A DNA stretch of 64,000 nt from CAYFIW01 sp964343265 (GCA_964343265.1 CAYFIW010000004.1:1-64000), one strand, 5' to 3'; numbered from the stretch's first letter, positions 17,960 through 26,712 are shown. Numbers and translations: made by a program. Notes: generated by a model not told the origin, from the sequence alone.

Positions 17960-19621
17960 ATGTCACAACTTATGTCCGGTAAGCAAGCCGTTTTAGAAAT
18001 GCTGAAAGCCGAAGGAATTGAATACATTTTTGGAAACCCCGGAACAAGTGAAGGTCCTCTAATCGACATGCTGGGGGAATATCCCGAATTTAAATATGTC
18101 ATGGCTTTGCAAGAAAGTGTAGCGATGGGAATGGGGGAATCTTATGCCCGTTCCACTAATAAAACATCCTTCGTCAGCTTACATGTGGACAGTGGCCTCG
18201 CAAACGGAATAGCACTAATGCTTGATGCCCTTAATACAGGTACACCCATGGTGGTAACTTCTGCCAACTACGACGCTAGAAAAATCAATGAAAATAAAAC
18301 AGACTTAGCTGAACTCGTAAAACCAGTCACAAAATGGGCTGTAGAACTGGACCTGCCTGATCAAATACCTAGTGTAATGAGAAGGGCTTTTAATGAAGCT
18401 AACAGTCATCCAAAAGGTCCCGTTTACGTAGGATTCACTGCAAATGCCCTCGAAGGTATGGCAGAGATGAACATTATTCCGTCATCCCCTGTTTATGACA
18501 GCACCAAACCGGATCCTGAGGGAATAAAAGAAGCAACAGACCTACTCATGAAATCTCAAAATCCTCTTTTAATAGTTGGTGACAGAGTATCCGACGATGA
18601 TGGGATGGATGCAGCTGTAGAATTAGCCGAACTTACGGGTATGCCTGTATACCAATCACGTGGAGCAGAGGTGTCTTTCCCGACAACACATCCACAATAT
18701 CTGGGTATACATTCACTGAGGGTTTCCGAAAACAGGGAGGCATTGAGGCAACACGACTTAATTCTGACAGTCGGGATGGATACTTTTGATGAACTATTCT
18801 ATTGGGGTGACGTAATACTGGATGATTCCACCAAACTTATTCACATTGATCCTATACCCGGAAGAGTTGGAAAAACGGAGCCTACAGATATTGGAATCAT
18901 ATCGAACTGTAAAACAGCTCTAGAAGCCATAAATCAAACTCTAAAGGGTAGTACCGAATCCTATGAAAACAAAGAACGCAAGGATCACACAGTTGAGTTA
19001 GCTAGCTTAAAACGAAAAAGTTACGAAGACAGCGTATCGGACAGATGGAAAAACACTCCCATGTCGCCTGCAAGGATGATGTATGAGTTGTCAGAATCTG
19101 TCCCAGACAACTCCATAATAGTAGACGACTCTGTAAGTAATAGAGCTGCTGTCAGACATTATTTCCAAGGTAAGGTAAGAGACGACATAAGAGGTGTCAG
19201 AGGGCAATCTATCGGTGGAGGGATTGGCGCGACAATGGGAACAAAATGTGCCTTCCCTGAAAGACCTGTATTTGGAATTATTGGTGACGGCAGTGCAATG
19301 ATGACCATACAGGGACTATGGACCGCAGCCAACGACAACATTCCTTGTGTATTTGTGATCTGTAACAACGGGATGTACAGAGTTTTGAAAGTTAATTTCA
19401 ACATATATCAAACCGAATTACTTGAGGAGACAGAACCGGCTGGGGAAAATCTTCTTTATTCAAATTTTGACACACCATTTGATATCTCAGAAATAGCAAA
19501 GGGCATGGGCCTACATGCAGAGAGAGTAACGGACCCTCTAGAAATATCCGGTGCCGTAAAAAGAGCTCTTTCAACGGGGGGCCCCTCATTAATAGACATA
19601 GTTATAGACGGCTCTTTATAA
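17960..19621 (+). CDS. ThDP-dependent decarboxylase, benzoylformate decarboxylase/acetolactate synthase-like
   Basis: A 553-residue thiamine diphosphate enzyme with the three-domain layout of benzoylformate decarboxylase. The start of the PYR domain reads FGNPGTSEGPLIDML (residues 24-38) and the cofactor-activating glutamate is Glu52 (ALQES). The PP domain carries GDGSAMM at 442-448 and the closing NN at 469-470, giving the standard GDG-N(24-27)-NN metal/ThDP motif. It decarboxylates or ligates a 2-keto acid; the neighbour dehydratase could supply such a 2-keto acid (inference). The start follows AGGAAAGG. The region after its stop holds the structured leader of the betaine-binding protein gene. 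Confidence 0.9.
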   Translation: MSQLMSGKQAVLEMLKAEGIEYIFGNPGTSEGPLIDMLGEYPEFKYVMALQESVAMGMGESYARSTNKTSFVSLHVDSGLANGIALMLDALNTGTPMVVTSANYDARKINENKTDLAELVKPVTKWAVELDLPDQIPSVMRRAFNEANSHPKGPVYVGFTANALEGMAEMNIIPSSPVYDSTKPDPEGIKEATDLLMKSQNPLLIVGDRVSDDDGMDAAVELAELTGMPVYQSRGAEVSFPTTHPQYLGIHSLRVSENREALRQHDLILTVGMDTFDELFYWGDVILDDSTKLIHIDPIPGRVGKTEPTDIGIISNCKTALEAINQTLKGSTESYENKERKDHTVELASLKRKSYEDSVSDRWKNTPMSPARMMYELSESVPDNSIIVDDSVSNRAAVRHYFQGKVRDDIRGVRGQSIGGGIGATMGTKCAFPERPVFGIIGDGSAMMTIQGLWTAANDNIPCVFVICNNGMYRVLKVNFNIYQTELLEETEPAGENLLYSNFDTPFDISEIAKGMGLHAERVTDPLEISGAVKRALSTGGPSLIDIVIDGSL

Positions 19622-19897
19622 CTTGTTTTACAAAAGCGCCCTAGTATAGAAAATTGCCTATTTCGCAATGTTTCGGTATATTATTTGTGGCTCGGATAAC
19701 ATAGCCGGGTCGGGGGAGAATATTCTCGCAAATCGAATAGAGTCGCTGAGGAAGTGGTGCCAAAAGCGCCTACAAGACCTCTCGGCACACGCTGATGTGA
19801 TGCTTTTTAAGCGTTTTTTAGTAAAAAACGAACGCTACATTCAATCGAGTTGTTACTCGTGACCAACCAATGAAAACGCAATGCCCGTTGCGTTATT

Positions 19898-19952
19898 TAC
19901 CATCGAATTTTCGTTAAACCGATCGTCGGCATTGATTGCGTGAATCTTAATT
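19898..19952 (+). repeat. left copy of 55-bp direct repeat flanking the gap
   Basis: The 55 bases before the N run are identical to the 55 bases after it (20053-20107). The length equals a common assembler k-mer, so this is most likely one genomic sequence written twice. Confidence 0.9.
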
Positions 19953-20052
19953 NNNNNNNNNNNNNNNNNNNNNNNNNNNNNNNNNNNNNNNNNNNNNNNN
20001 NNNNNNNNNNNNNNNNNNNNNNNNNNNNNNNNNNNNNNNNNNNNNNNNNNNN
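19953..20052. other. assembly gap (100 N)
   Basis: Exactly 100 N, the usual placeholder for a gap of unknown size. Because both flanks carry the same 55-mer, the true gap is probably negative and the sequence continuous. Confidence 0.95.
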
Positions 20053-20107
20053 TACCATCGAATTTTCGTTAAACCGATCGTCGGCATTGATTGCGTGAAT
20101 CTTAATT
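20053..20107 (+). repeat. right copy of 55-bp direct repeat flanking the gap
   Basis: Identical to 19898-19952. Only this copy is joined to the downstream gene leader; the left copy is joined to the upstream leader. Confidence 0.9.
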
Positions 20108-20155
20108 AGTTAAAGAGATTTCCCTAAATGATTAGTCATAAAAAAGGAGGAATAA

Positions 20156-21445
20156 ATGAGATTAATCACTAGAAAAAGTGCTCCAGTAGTATTGCTGATG
20201 ATGGCATTATTATCTGCAAGTATATTGATGACAGCTTGTTCATCAGATCCAGAAGTGGTCGAGAAAATAGTTGAGGTTGAAGTACCTGTAGAAGTAGAAA
20301 AAATTGTCGAAAAATCGGTCGAGGTTGTGAAAGAGGTGGAGGTAGAAGTACCGGTTGAAGTAGAAAAAATTGTCGAGAAAGAGATCGAGAAGGTAGTGAA
20401 GGAGATTGTGGAGGTAGAGGTAGAAAAGATCGTCGAGAAAGAAAAAATCGTTGAGGTTTTGGTCGAAGTACCAGTTCCCGAAGGCCCAAAAAGAGAAATA
20501 GTATTTGGCGGACTTAACTGGGACAGTGCTTTAGTACAAAATGGCATAGCACGATACATAGTCGAACACGGTTATGGTCACGAGACTTCTCAGATAGAAG
20601 GAGCCACCGTTCCACTATTCCAGGGATTGCGAAAAGGTGACATAGACATCACCATGGAAATCTGGCTTCCTAACCAGAATGTAGTATGGAACGAAGCAGT
20701 AAAAGCCGGAGAGGTTATACCTGTTGGTAAGAGCCTTGAAGACAACTGGCAGAGCACATTCCTGATACCTGCCTACGTGCAGGCAGCTAATCCTGGTCTA
20801 GATTCTGTGGAAGACCTGAAAGAGGAACAGTACAAATCCTTATTTGCAGAAGCAGATAGTGGAGGTAAAGCTGTACTTTATGGCTGTATTGCCGGATGGG
20901 CCTGCAGAGGTGTTCAAGAGGGAACTGACGCTGGTGTAGGGCAGATAGCTGCCTACGGCTTGGAAGATCACGTTGAACTCAGAGACCCAGGAGACTCCGG
21001 TCTACTGGCCGCTGCCATTGAGGGTGCATTCAAAAAAGAAGAGCCTATTCTTTTTTACTACTGGGGACCAACAAAGCTGATGCTTGATCTCGAGTATCCG
21101 GAAAAGGTTATCGACCTGGAACAGCCAGATCCCAGCACCTGCGCCAACAACGACCCGGTGCACGGATGCGCTTTCCCACCAGCTGAAGTAATGATCGCCA
21201 TGAATACTAATTTGGTTGAAGATGCTCCGTATCTGATTAAGTTCTTTAATAATTGGGACTGGTCGGCCGGAAATCAATTGGCCGCTGATGGCTGGTATGG
21301 TGCTAATTCCGAAAATTATGACACGGCAGAAGAAGCGTTTGAGGCTACAGCAGTCTGGTATCTTAGCAATAATGATGCCTGGAAGAGCTGGGTTCCAGAC
21401 GATATTCTTGAAAACGTCCTAGGAGCCCTTGCAAACGAGGGATAA
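20156..21445 (+). CDS. opuAC: glycine betaine/proline-type ABC transporter substrate-binding lipoprotein
   Basis: A 429-residue lipoprotein of the OpuAC/ProX family that captures betaine-like osmolytes outside the membrane. The signal peptide ends in lipobox MTAC with Cys28. Residues about 33-110 form a low-complexity Val/Glu/Lys stalk, then the binding domain starts at REIVFGGLNWDSALVQNG. Expected ligand-pocket segments EIWLPN and QSTFLIPAYV are present. The ATG follows GGAGGA. The gene ends with a strong terminator and converges on the permease and ATPase genes, which are on the other strand. The exact ligand (glycine betaine, choline, DMSP or carnitine) cannot be told from sequence. Confidence 0.92.
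   Translation: MRLITRKSAPVVLLMMALLSASILMTACSSDPEVVEKIVEVEVPVEVEKIVEKSVEVVKEVEVEVPVEVEKIVEKEIEKVVKEIVEVEVEKIVEKEKIVEVLVEVPVPEGPKREIVFGGLNWDSALVQNGIARYIVEHGYGHETSQIEGATVPLFQGLRKGDIDITMEIWLPNQNVVWNEAVKAGEVIPVGKSLEDNWQSTFLIPAYVQAANPGLDSVEDLKEEQYKSLFAEADSGGKAVLYGCIAGWACRGVQEGTDAGVGQIAAYGLEDHVELRDPGDSGLLAAAIEGAFKKEEPILFYYWGPTKLMLDLEYPEKVIDLEQPDPSTCANNDPVHGCAFPPAEVMIAMNTNLVEDAPYLIKFFNNWDWSAGNQLAADGWYGANSENYDTAEEAFEATAVWYLSNNDAWKSWVPDDILENVLGALANEG
20252..20485 (+). repeat. Val/Glu/Lys-rich stalk-coding repeat
   Basis: Imperfect tandem repeat coding for VEK-type units. The 20-mer starting GAAGTAGAAAAAATTG occurs at 20291-20310 and again at 20357-20376, a 66-base (22-codon) period. The alternating charged/Val pattern should form an extended spacer between the lipid anchor and the binding domain. 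Confidence 0.8.
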
Positions 21446-21465
21446 AATCTAGTACTACAATGTGA

Positions 21466-21481
21466 CCCCATATAAATGGGG
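21466..21481 (+). other. small hairpin before the terminator
   Basis: CCCCAT/ATGGGG with a four-base loop lies 20 bases after the opuAC stop and just before the terminator stem. Its GGGG arm could pair with the CCCCC arm of the terminator instead, so the two may be alternatives. Confidence 0.5.
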
Positions 21482-21491
21482 CCAGTAACTT

Positions 21492-21525
21492 GGGGGCCTG
21501 TCTTTACTGACAGGCCCCCTTTTTT
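21492..21525 (+). terminator. rho-independent terminator of opuAC
   Basis: An 11-bp G+C-rich perfect stem, GGGGGCCTGTC (21492-21502) with GACAGGCCCCC (21509-21519), six-base loop and six Ts. Confidence 0.95.
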
Positions 21526-21793
21526 ATTAATAACAAAATAATCCTTGCCTTATCATTGACACTTACATGCAAAATCGGATCTAAGCCTAGATTGTTCTTG
21601 TAACGCGAATAATTACAAAATGAAAATAATCAGATAACTTTACCAAAATGTAATCGCTTATATACGTGAGGATGTAGGAAAGGGTTTAATAGTTTAGCAA
21701 CCGCAAATAATACAGGGACGAGCCCCGACAGTGTGTTCTCGTGTTGAATGTGACCCGGTTGGGTTGTCACATAACCTACAAACTTTCTTTATA
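21526..21793. other. intergenic region between convergent opu genes
   Basis: No gene is supported. It holds one copy of the 10-mer AATGTGACCC (21747-21756) and the dyad TGTGAC/GTCACA (21749-21771) just beyond the permease stop, which could form a 3'-end hairpin for the minus-strand transcript, though no T run follows. Confidence 0.4.
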
Positions 21794-22849
21794 TTATTTT
21801 CGGTTCTCTATGTATCCCTGCGAGATTCTATCAATAATTATTGCGAGGATCACAATACCGCAACCTGCAATGACAGCTTCGCCCGATTTCAATTGCCCCA
21901 TTGCTCTCAATACCTCTATACCCAACCCACCTGCACCTACCATCGCAGCGATTGTAGACATAGCCAGAGCCATCATGACGGTTTGGTTTATTCCAGCCAT
22001 TATAGTAGGAATTGCCATGGGTATTTGTATCTTGAAAAGCAATTGCATATTGCTGGATCCAAAGGATTGACCGGCTTCAACCACAGAAGGATCGACCTGT
22101 CTTATTCCCAAATTTGTGAGTCTTATACATGGGGGAAGAGCATAGAGAACCGTAGCAAAAATAGCAGCCACATTTCCCAACCCAAAAAGCATAATACCAG
22201 GTACCAGATACACGAAACTCGGCATGGTTTGCATTGTATCCAACACAGGCCTTATCCCAGTGTCTACAACATTACTTCTAGCAGCGAAAATTCCTACTGG
22301 AATCCCAATAGCTATTGCCAAAAATACAGACACTATCATTATTGCTACTGTCACCATGGTAGGTTCCCACAGATTCACCAAAGCCAGGGCAAATAAACCT
22401 GTAACCGACATGACGGCAATCTTCAGAGAAGAAACCTTCCAACCAATAATAAAAATCACACCCATCATTATTGGCCATGGAATCCATACCAAGAAATCTC
22501 TTAATTTTCCTAATACAACCTTAATGGCATCACTGACTGCATCAAAAAAATCGCCAAACGTGACTATTATCCAGTCTATTGCATCATCAACTCCACCCTC
22601 TACCTCACTACTAATGTTCACGGGGAAATCAAGAGCGAACTCAATTTCAGCACCGTGAACCATCCAAGACAAAATTATTGTAGCGAGAATAACTGCAACC
22701 GGGTAATAAAATCTTCTGCTGATTTTTTCATTCACGCCGCTTGCTTCGGATGAGTGTCCACCATCATCTGCTTCTTTTTTGTCATCCGAAGAGATTAAGG
22801 GCATGCCGCTAAAAGGAGAGCTTTTCTTTAATTTATCCAATATAGTCAT
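21794..22849 (-). CDS. opuAB: glycine betaine-type ABC transporter permease
   Basis: A 351-residue inner-membrane permease of the ProW/OpuAB type. A polar N-terminus (about 40 residues) precedes a first helix FYYPVAVILATIILSW, a periplasmic stretch, and a core of six or so helices. The coupling loop reads LRLTN-like IRLTNLGIRQVDPSVVEAGQSFG, the standard EAA-type motif contacting the ATPase. The end SGEAVIAGCGIVILAIIIDRISQG is typical. The ATG at 22849 is chosen with a weak AAGAGA upstream; a GTG at 22876 is possible. It is 90 bases downstream of the ATPase gene in the transcribed order and probably one operon. Confidence 0.92.
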   Translation of the reverse strand: MTILDKLKKSSPFSGMPLISSDDKKEADDGGHSSEASGVNEKISRRFYYPVAVILATIILSWMVHGAEIEFALDFPVNISSEVEGGVDDAIDWIIVTFGDFFDAVSDAIKVVLGKLRDFLVWIPWPIMMGVIFIIGWKVSSLKIAVMSVTGLFALALVNLWEPTMVTVAIMIVSVFLAIAIGIPVGIFAARSNVVDTGIRPVLDTMQTMPSFVYLVPGIMLFGLGNVAAIFATVLYALPPCIRLTNLGIRQVDPSVVEAGQSFGSSNMQLLFKIQIPMAIPTIMAGINQTVMMALAMSTIAAMVGAGGLGIEVLRAMGQLKSGEAVIAGCGIVILAIIIDRISQGYIENRK

Positions 22850-22939
22850 TTGGTCTCTTTTTTTGATTCTAGTCACTAGTTATTGCCCATGGGTTTCAAT
22901 TAGTTTGTAACTTCAAAAACCATATTGATTATGGCACTG

Positions 22940-24133
22940 CTATTCAGAGAGCGCGTTCAACATTGAAGTTTGCGTAATAACCCCCAATAAATTACGTTCC
23001 GAATCTACAACCGGAATAGGCGTCTCAGAGGAGGACAATCTTCCGATTGCCGACTTTATATTGCTAGAACGACTCACTGAATCGGGCGATTTTTCCATGA
23101 AGCGATCTATATCTTCTATCGAGATCGCTTTTTCAATATCCGATCTCATCAGAACACCCAACGAAGATCCTGATTCATTAACAAATGCCACGTGTCTGGC
23201 CTCAGTTGTATTCACTTTACTCTTTAATTTATCCAGGTCAGTAGAATAGGTATATGTCAAATCTGGAGAAACTGAAACTGATGAGGCATTAAGAACCCTG
23301 TCTTTAGAAACATCTTCCGTAAATTCAGAAACAAATTCATCCGCTGGATTCATAATTATTTCCCTGGGGGTTCCCATTTGAATAATCTCACCATCACGCA
23401 TGATAGCTATCCTGTCTCCCACAGAAACCGCTTCATCCAAGTCGTGGGTTATAAATACCATAGTCTTCTTCAATTCTTTTTGAAGATCAGCAAGTTCAGA
23501 CCTCATTTGGCGTCTTATTAAGGGATCTAACCCGCTAAATGGCTCATCCATCAGCAAAATTTCAGGTTCCACAGCAAGCGCCCGAGCTAATCCTACGCGC
23601 TGTTGCATTCCGCCACTCAACTGTCTAACTCTAGATCTTTCCCAACCGCTTAAACCAACTAGATCGAGCATCTTTTGTGCTCTTTCATAACGTTCCTCTC
23701 GTGACATACCTTTTACTTCCAGTCCATAGCATGCATTGTCCATGACATTTCTGTGAGGTAAAAGACCGAAATTCTGGAACACCATAGAGATCTTACTTCG
23801 TCTGAATTCTTGGAGCGCACTGTCATCCAGTGATGTGACGTCCTCTTGCTCTACAAATATATTTCCTGAGGTAGCCTCAATTAACCGGATCAGGCACCTT
23901 ACTAGAGTGGATTTACCACTGCCGGACAACCCCATCACCACAAAGGTTTCCCCTTTTTCAACGTTAAATGAAACATCCCTGAGAGCTACTACTTGACCAA
24001 ATTCTTCTTGGATCTCTGCTCGGGACTTACTTAAATTCTCACTCTCAAGAGCACTAGAAGGATTCCTTCCAAAAACCTTCCAGAGATTGTTAACTACTAT
24101 TTCATGTTCAACCTGTTGCTTTTCAACCGTCAT
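22940..24133 (-). CDS. opuAA: glycine betaine-type ABC transporter ATPase with CBS domains
   Basis: A 397-residue ATPase of the ProV/OpuAA type. Walker A GLSGSGKST at 68-76, signature LSGGMQQRV at 172-180, Walker B ILLMDEP at 192-198 and the D-loop SGLD are all intact. The part after about residue 270 is a tandem CBS pair, ending PVVDSERNLLGVITQ, which in OpuA senses ionic strength or binds c-di-AMP. The N-terminal insert before the P-loop, with the AQEEFG-like IQEEFGQVVA, is normal for this group. It leads the minus-strand operon with opuAB. There is no strong ribosome-binding site at the ATG. Confidence 0.93.
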   Translation of the reverse strand: MTVEKQQVEHEIVVNNLWKVFGRNPSSALESENLSKSRAEIQEEFGQVVALRDVSFNVEKGETFVVMGLSGSGKSTLVRCLIRLIEATSGNIFVEQEDVTSLDDSALQEFRRSKISMVFQNFGLLPHRNVMDNACYGLEVKGMSREERYERAQKMLDLVGLSGWERSRVRQLSGGMQQRVGLARALAVEPEILLMDEPFSGLDPLIRRQMRSELADLQKELKKTMVFITHDLDEAVSVGDRIAIMRDGEIIQMGTPREIIMNPADEFVSEFTEDVSKDRVLNASSVSVSPDLTYTYSTDLDKLKSKVNTTEARHVAFVNESGSSLGVLMRSDIEKAISIEDIDRFMEKSPDSVSRSSNIKSAIGRLSSSETPIPVVDSERNLLGVITQTSMLNALSE

Positions 24134-24442
24134 AAATTACATTATCTTCCTGTATATATATGCGTCACTCCCAAAAAGAGACTTAGATTTTTATCAATTA
24201 TTAATACACAACCTCACACAGGAGAGTTGAGCTAAGAGCAGATCCACGCACTAAACCAAACCGACATTGCGTCGTAATGAGGAGATTACCATCCATTTCA
24301 ACGGAGGCTCTCCTGTTCGAATTTTGAGACTACAAACCTTCTCAATGTGACCCTATGGAAACATTCATTGGCACATATGTCAAACGAAACCCCATCTGAA
24401 AAAACCAAATACGTCAGCTTTACTTGAAACCGGTTGCGGTAT
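24134..24442. other. intergenic region upstream of opuAA
   Basis: About 310 bases between the opuAA start and the stop of the next minus-strand gene. It should hold the opuAA promoter. A third copy of AATGTGACCC lies at 24344-24353. CAGGAGAG (24219-24226) and CTCTCCTG (24308-24315) form an 8-bp inverted repeat across 81 bases, which is near what chance allows. No RNA gene recognised. Confidence 0.4.
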
Positions 24443-25201
24443 TTATCCTCTTCCTACATATGGCATTTTTGTTGCCATAATGGTGATAAATTGAACGTTA
24501 GCATCCAAAGGCAAATTACTAATATATAAAACCGTTTCACCTACATGTTCAACGTCAAAGGTCGGCTCAGCTATAGTTTCTCCACTAGCCTGTGGAACTC
24601 CATTCGACATCCTCTGAGTCATCGGCGTTGCCGCATTGCCCACATCAACCTGACTACAGGCTATATCGTATTTCCTACCATCCAAAGATATAGATTTCGT
24701 AAGCCCAGTTATGGCGTGCTTGGTAGCTGTGTACGCAACTGAGTCTGGTCTGGGTGTATGAGCAGAAATCGATCCATTGTTTATTATTCGCCCTCCCATC
24801 GGATCCTGATCTTTCATAATCCTGATCGCATGCTGAGCACAAACAAAGCTACCGGTGAGGTTAGTGTCAACAACCCTCTGCCAATCTTCTAGCGGCAAGT
24901 CCTCCATATTTGTCCGGGGAGCACCGATACCGGCGTTATTAAACAAGACATCCAAACGCCCGAATGTATTCTTAACCTGGTCAAAAAGATTCCCTATTGA
25001 TTTAGGGTCGCCTACATCCGTGGATACTGCTATCCCGCGGGAGCCATCATCTCCAGCCAATTCAATAGTCTCCTTAAGAGGGTCCTCTCTTCTTCCCGCT
25101 AACGCTACCGAATATCCATCTTTTAGTAGAAGTAAAGCTGAGCTTCTTCCTATACCACTACCAGCACCTGTTATTACCGCTACTTTTCCGTTTGAATCCA
25201 T
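24443..25201 (-). CDS. short-chain dehydrogenase/reductase
   Basis: A 252-residue SDR. TGAGSGIG (about 12-19), AGRRED after the second strand (Arg favours NADP), NNAG (about 88-91), the serine in NNGSIS and YTATK are visible. The C-terminal end is not the usual DGG but VQFITIMATKMPYVGRG, seen in SDRs annotated as glucose/ribitol-type oxidoreductases. The ATG at 25201 with GGGAG upstream is preferred over a TTG one codon earlier. It is a single gene on the minus strand after the opu operon. Substrate unknown. Confidence 0.9.
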   Translation of the reverse strand: MDSNGKVAVITGAGSGIGRSSALLLLKDGYSVALAGRREDPLKETIELAGDDGSRGIAVSTDVGDPKSIGNLFDQVKNTFGRLDVLFNNAGIGAPRTNMEDLPLEDWQRVVDTNLTGSFVCAQHAIRIMKDQDPMGGRIINNGSISAHTPRPDSVAYTATKHAITGLTKSISLDGRKYDIACSQVDVGNAATPMTQRMSNGVPQASGETIAEPTFDVEHVGETVLYISNLPLDANVQFITIMATKMPYVGRG

Positions 25202-25452
25202 CAAAATCTCCCTTCACTTATATATAAACAGTACAATTCTATAGCAATACCGCATTTATCTCTAAATTTCTTTTTAATATGCTTTTATTTATCATCACTT
25301 CAAATAAATGACGTAAAGTTCATTCGGCCACACATTATAGACATACAAAACTGTAAAGACTGCTGATGAATGAAATTCAGTTATAAAGTGAAAATATTAT
25401 TCGCTACCGAAGTCCAATGAATGTTTACAAAACTTACATCTGTGAATAGCTA

Positions 25453-26712
25453 ATGCATACTAGAGAAATATGGACAGATAGCCGTATTTGGGCACTTGCT
25501 CTTGCGGAAACTACCATATGGGCAGGTATATTTTATGTATTTCCTCCCATGATTCTGAGATGGAATGATCACTTTGGATGGTCAATATCTGAAATTTCAC
25601 TCGGCCTAACTTTTGCACTTATGGCTTCTGCAATCACAAGTGTGATATCCGGGAGACTAATCGACAAGGGGTGGTCAAAATTGTTAATGACCGGAAGCTC
25701 ACTTTTTGCAGCAATTTTGATATCACTGCTGACCCAAATTACTGAACTTTGGCAATTCTATATCGTATGGATTTTAACAGGAATAACATTTGCTGGGTGT
25801 TTATATGACCCATGTTTTTCGCACTTGACAAAGGAGTTCAATAAAGACGCAAAAAAAGCCATAATCATGGTTACATTATTTGCAGGATTCGCTAGCACAA
25901 TTTCCTACCCAACCTATAGTTTTATCTCAAATAATTATTCCTGGGAAACTGGGATCTATTTCTTCTCGATTCTGATCTGTTTATTTACTGTTCCTCTATT
26001 CTGGTATGGAACTTCTCCAAAAGATTCAAAATTTAAGGAAAGATGGTTCAAGTATAAATCTAACCAATTTCAAGAATCGTCAACACAAACAACGCCATTT
26101 TCATCAGCCATTGTCCCTGTGATAAAGACCCCAGTTTTCTGGGCTTTATTTATTGGGCTAGCAGTCTTTCCTGTCAATCAAGGTATGCTTGGAAGTCAAA
26201 TTTTTCCAATCCTAGAAAACGTGGGAACTTCTAAAAATCAAGCATTGATTTTCGCTTCATTCATAGGGCCAATGCAAGTTGCAGCTCGATTAATCTTGTT
26301 TGTATCGGAATCAACCTTGAGAAAAAGCATATCAATGACCCATGCGGCTATTTTTTGTCTTTTTTGTCTAGCAATTTCTAGTTTGGTATTAGTTCTTGGA
26401 ACTGGCAATACTCTGACCGTTCTAATATTTGTTGTACTGCAAGGTGGCCCACAAGGTATAGTCAGCATAATTAAACCAGTATTAACGGCAGAGTTATTAG
26501 GCCGTTCTAATTTTGGGGTAGTCGCCTCAACAGTGGGTCTAGGTTCAATATTGAGTTTTGCACTGTCACCTGCAATAGCCGGGATAATCGCTGACAGGTG
26601 GAACTACGATTCAGTTCTAGTTACAACATTTAGCATTTCTCTAATAGGGATAGTCAGTTTATTATTGACATTCAAGTTCAAAAGGAGAAATCCCAATTTT
26701 AATCCCTCTTAG
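25453..26712 (+). CDS. MFS transporter, monocarboxylate/oxalate-antiporter-like
   Basis: A 419-residue, roughly 12-helix MFS carrier. The first helix region (WAGIFYVFPPMILRWNDHFGWSISEISLGLTF) and the motif GRLIDKG after helix 2 match the monocarboxylate/oxalate-formate antiporter branch, in which a short charged loop follows FGWS. A central polar loop (about 196-216) parts the two halves. It likely moves a carboxylate across the inner membrane. No clear ribosome-binding site precedes the ATG. A related carrier is at 31685-32968. Confidence 0.88.
   Translation: MHTREIWTDSRIWALALAETTIWAGIFYVFPPMILRWNDHFGWSISEISLGLTFALMASAITSVISGRLIDKGWSKLLMTGSSLFAAILISLLTQITELWQFYIVWILTGITFAGCLYDPCFSHLTKEFNKDAKKAIIMVTLFAGFASTISYPTYSFISNNYSWETGIYFFSILICLFTVPLFWYGTSPKDSKFKERWFKYKSNQFQESSTQTTPFSSAIVPVIKTPVFWALFIGLAVFPVNQGMLGSQIFPILENVGTSKNQALIFASFIGPMQVAARLILFVSESTLRKSISMTHAAIFCLFCLAISSLVLVLGTGNTLTVLIFVVLQGGPQGIVSIIKPVLTAELLGRSNFGVVASTVGLGSILSFALSPAIAGIIADRWNYDSVLVTTFSISLIGIVSLLLTFKFKRRNPNFNPS

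Larger units (their letters stand above)
19622..20155 (+). other. hairpin-dense leader upstream of the betaine-binding protein gene
   Basis: About 380 real bases once the duplicated k-mer and Ns are removed. A run of small perfect hairpins is seen: ATTGC/GCAAT (19653-19669), CGTTTTTTA/TAAAAAACG (19812-19830), CGAGT/ACTCG (19846-19859), AACGCAA/TTGCGTT (19875-19894) and CCGA/TCGG (19919-19929), plus GTGCC/GGCAC (19757-19788). CAAAAGCGCC occurs twice (19631-19640 and 19761-19770). TTGTTT (19623-19628) and TATAGA (19645-19650), 16 apart, could be a promoter. The segment is richer in G+C than other spacers. It does not match a riboswitch class I know. A non-coding RNA or regulatory leader is inferred. 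Confidence 0.4.

Noticed and set aside
19668..19862. Small open frame of 64 codons in the leader
   Set aside because: No ribosome-binding site, no protein-like pattern and it overlaps several hairpins.
19680..19950. c-di-AMP (ydaO) riboswitch in front of opuAC
   Set aside because: A CGGGGGA segment resembles part of the class, but the conserved CCGxCAGCUAACCUC-type closing part is missing, so I do not call it.
20110..20559. Minus-strand frame with Ser/Thr/Phe repeats
   Set aside because: A shadow of the Val/Glu/Lys stalk repeat of the binding protein.
21731..22396. Plus-strand open frame of 221 codons
   Set aside because: It is antisense to the betaine permease, rich in His/Ser/Tyr with no domain, and has no upstream signal.
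24219..24315. 8-bp inverted repeat CAGGAGAG/CTCTCCTG as a riboswitch stem
   Set aside because: Such a dyad is expected about once by chance in a 300-base spacer, and no core motif lies inside it.
24308..24330. tRNA T-loop-like GTTCGAATT
   Set aside because: No acceptor or anticodon stem can be drawn around it.
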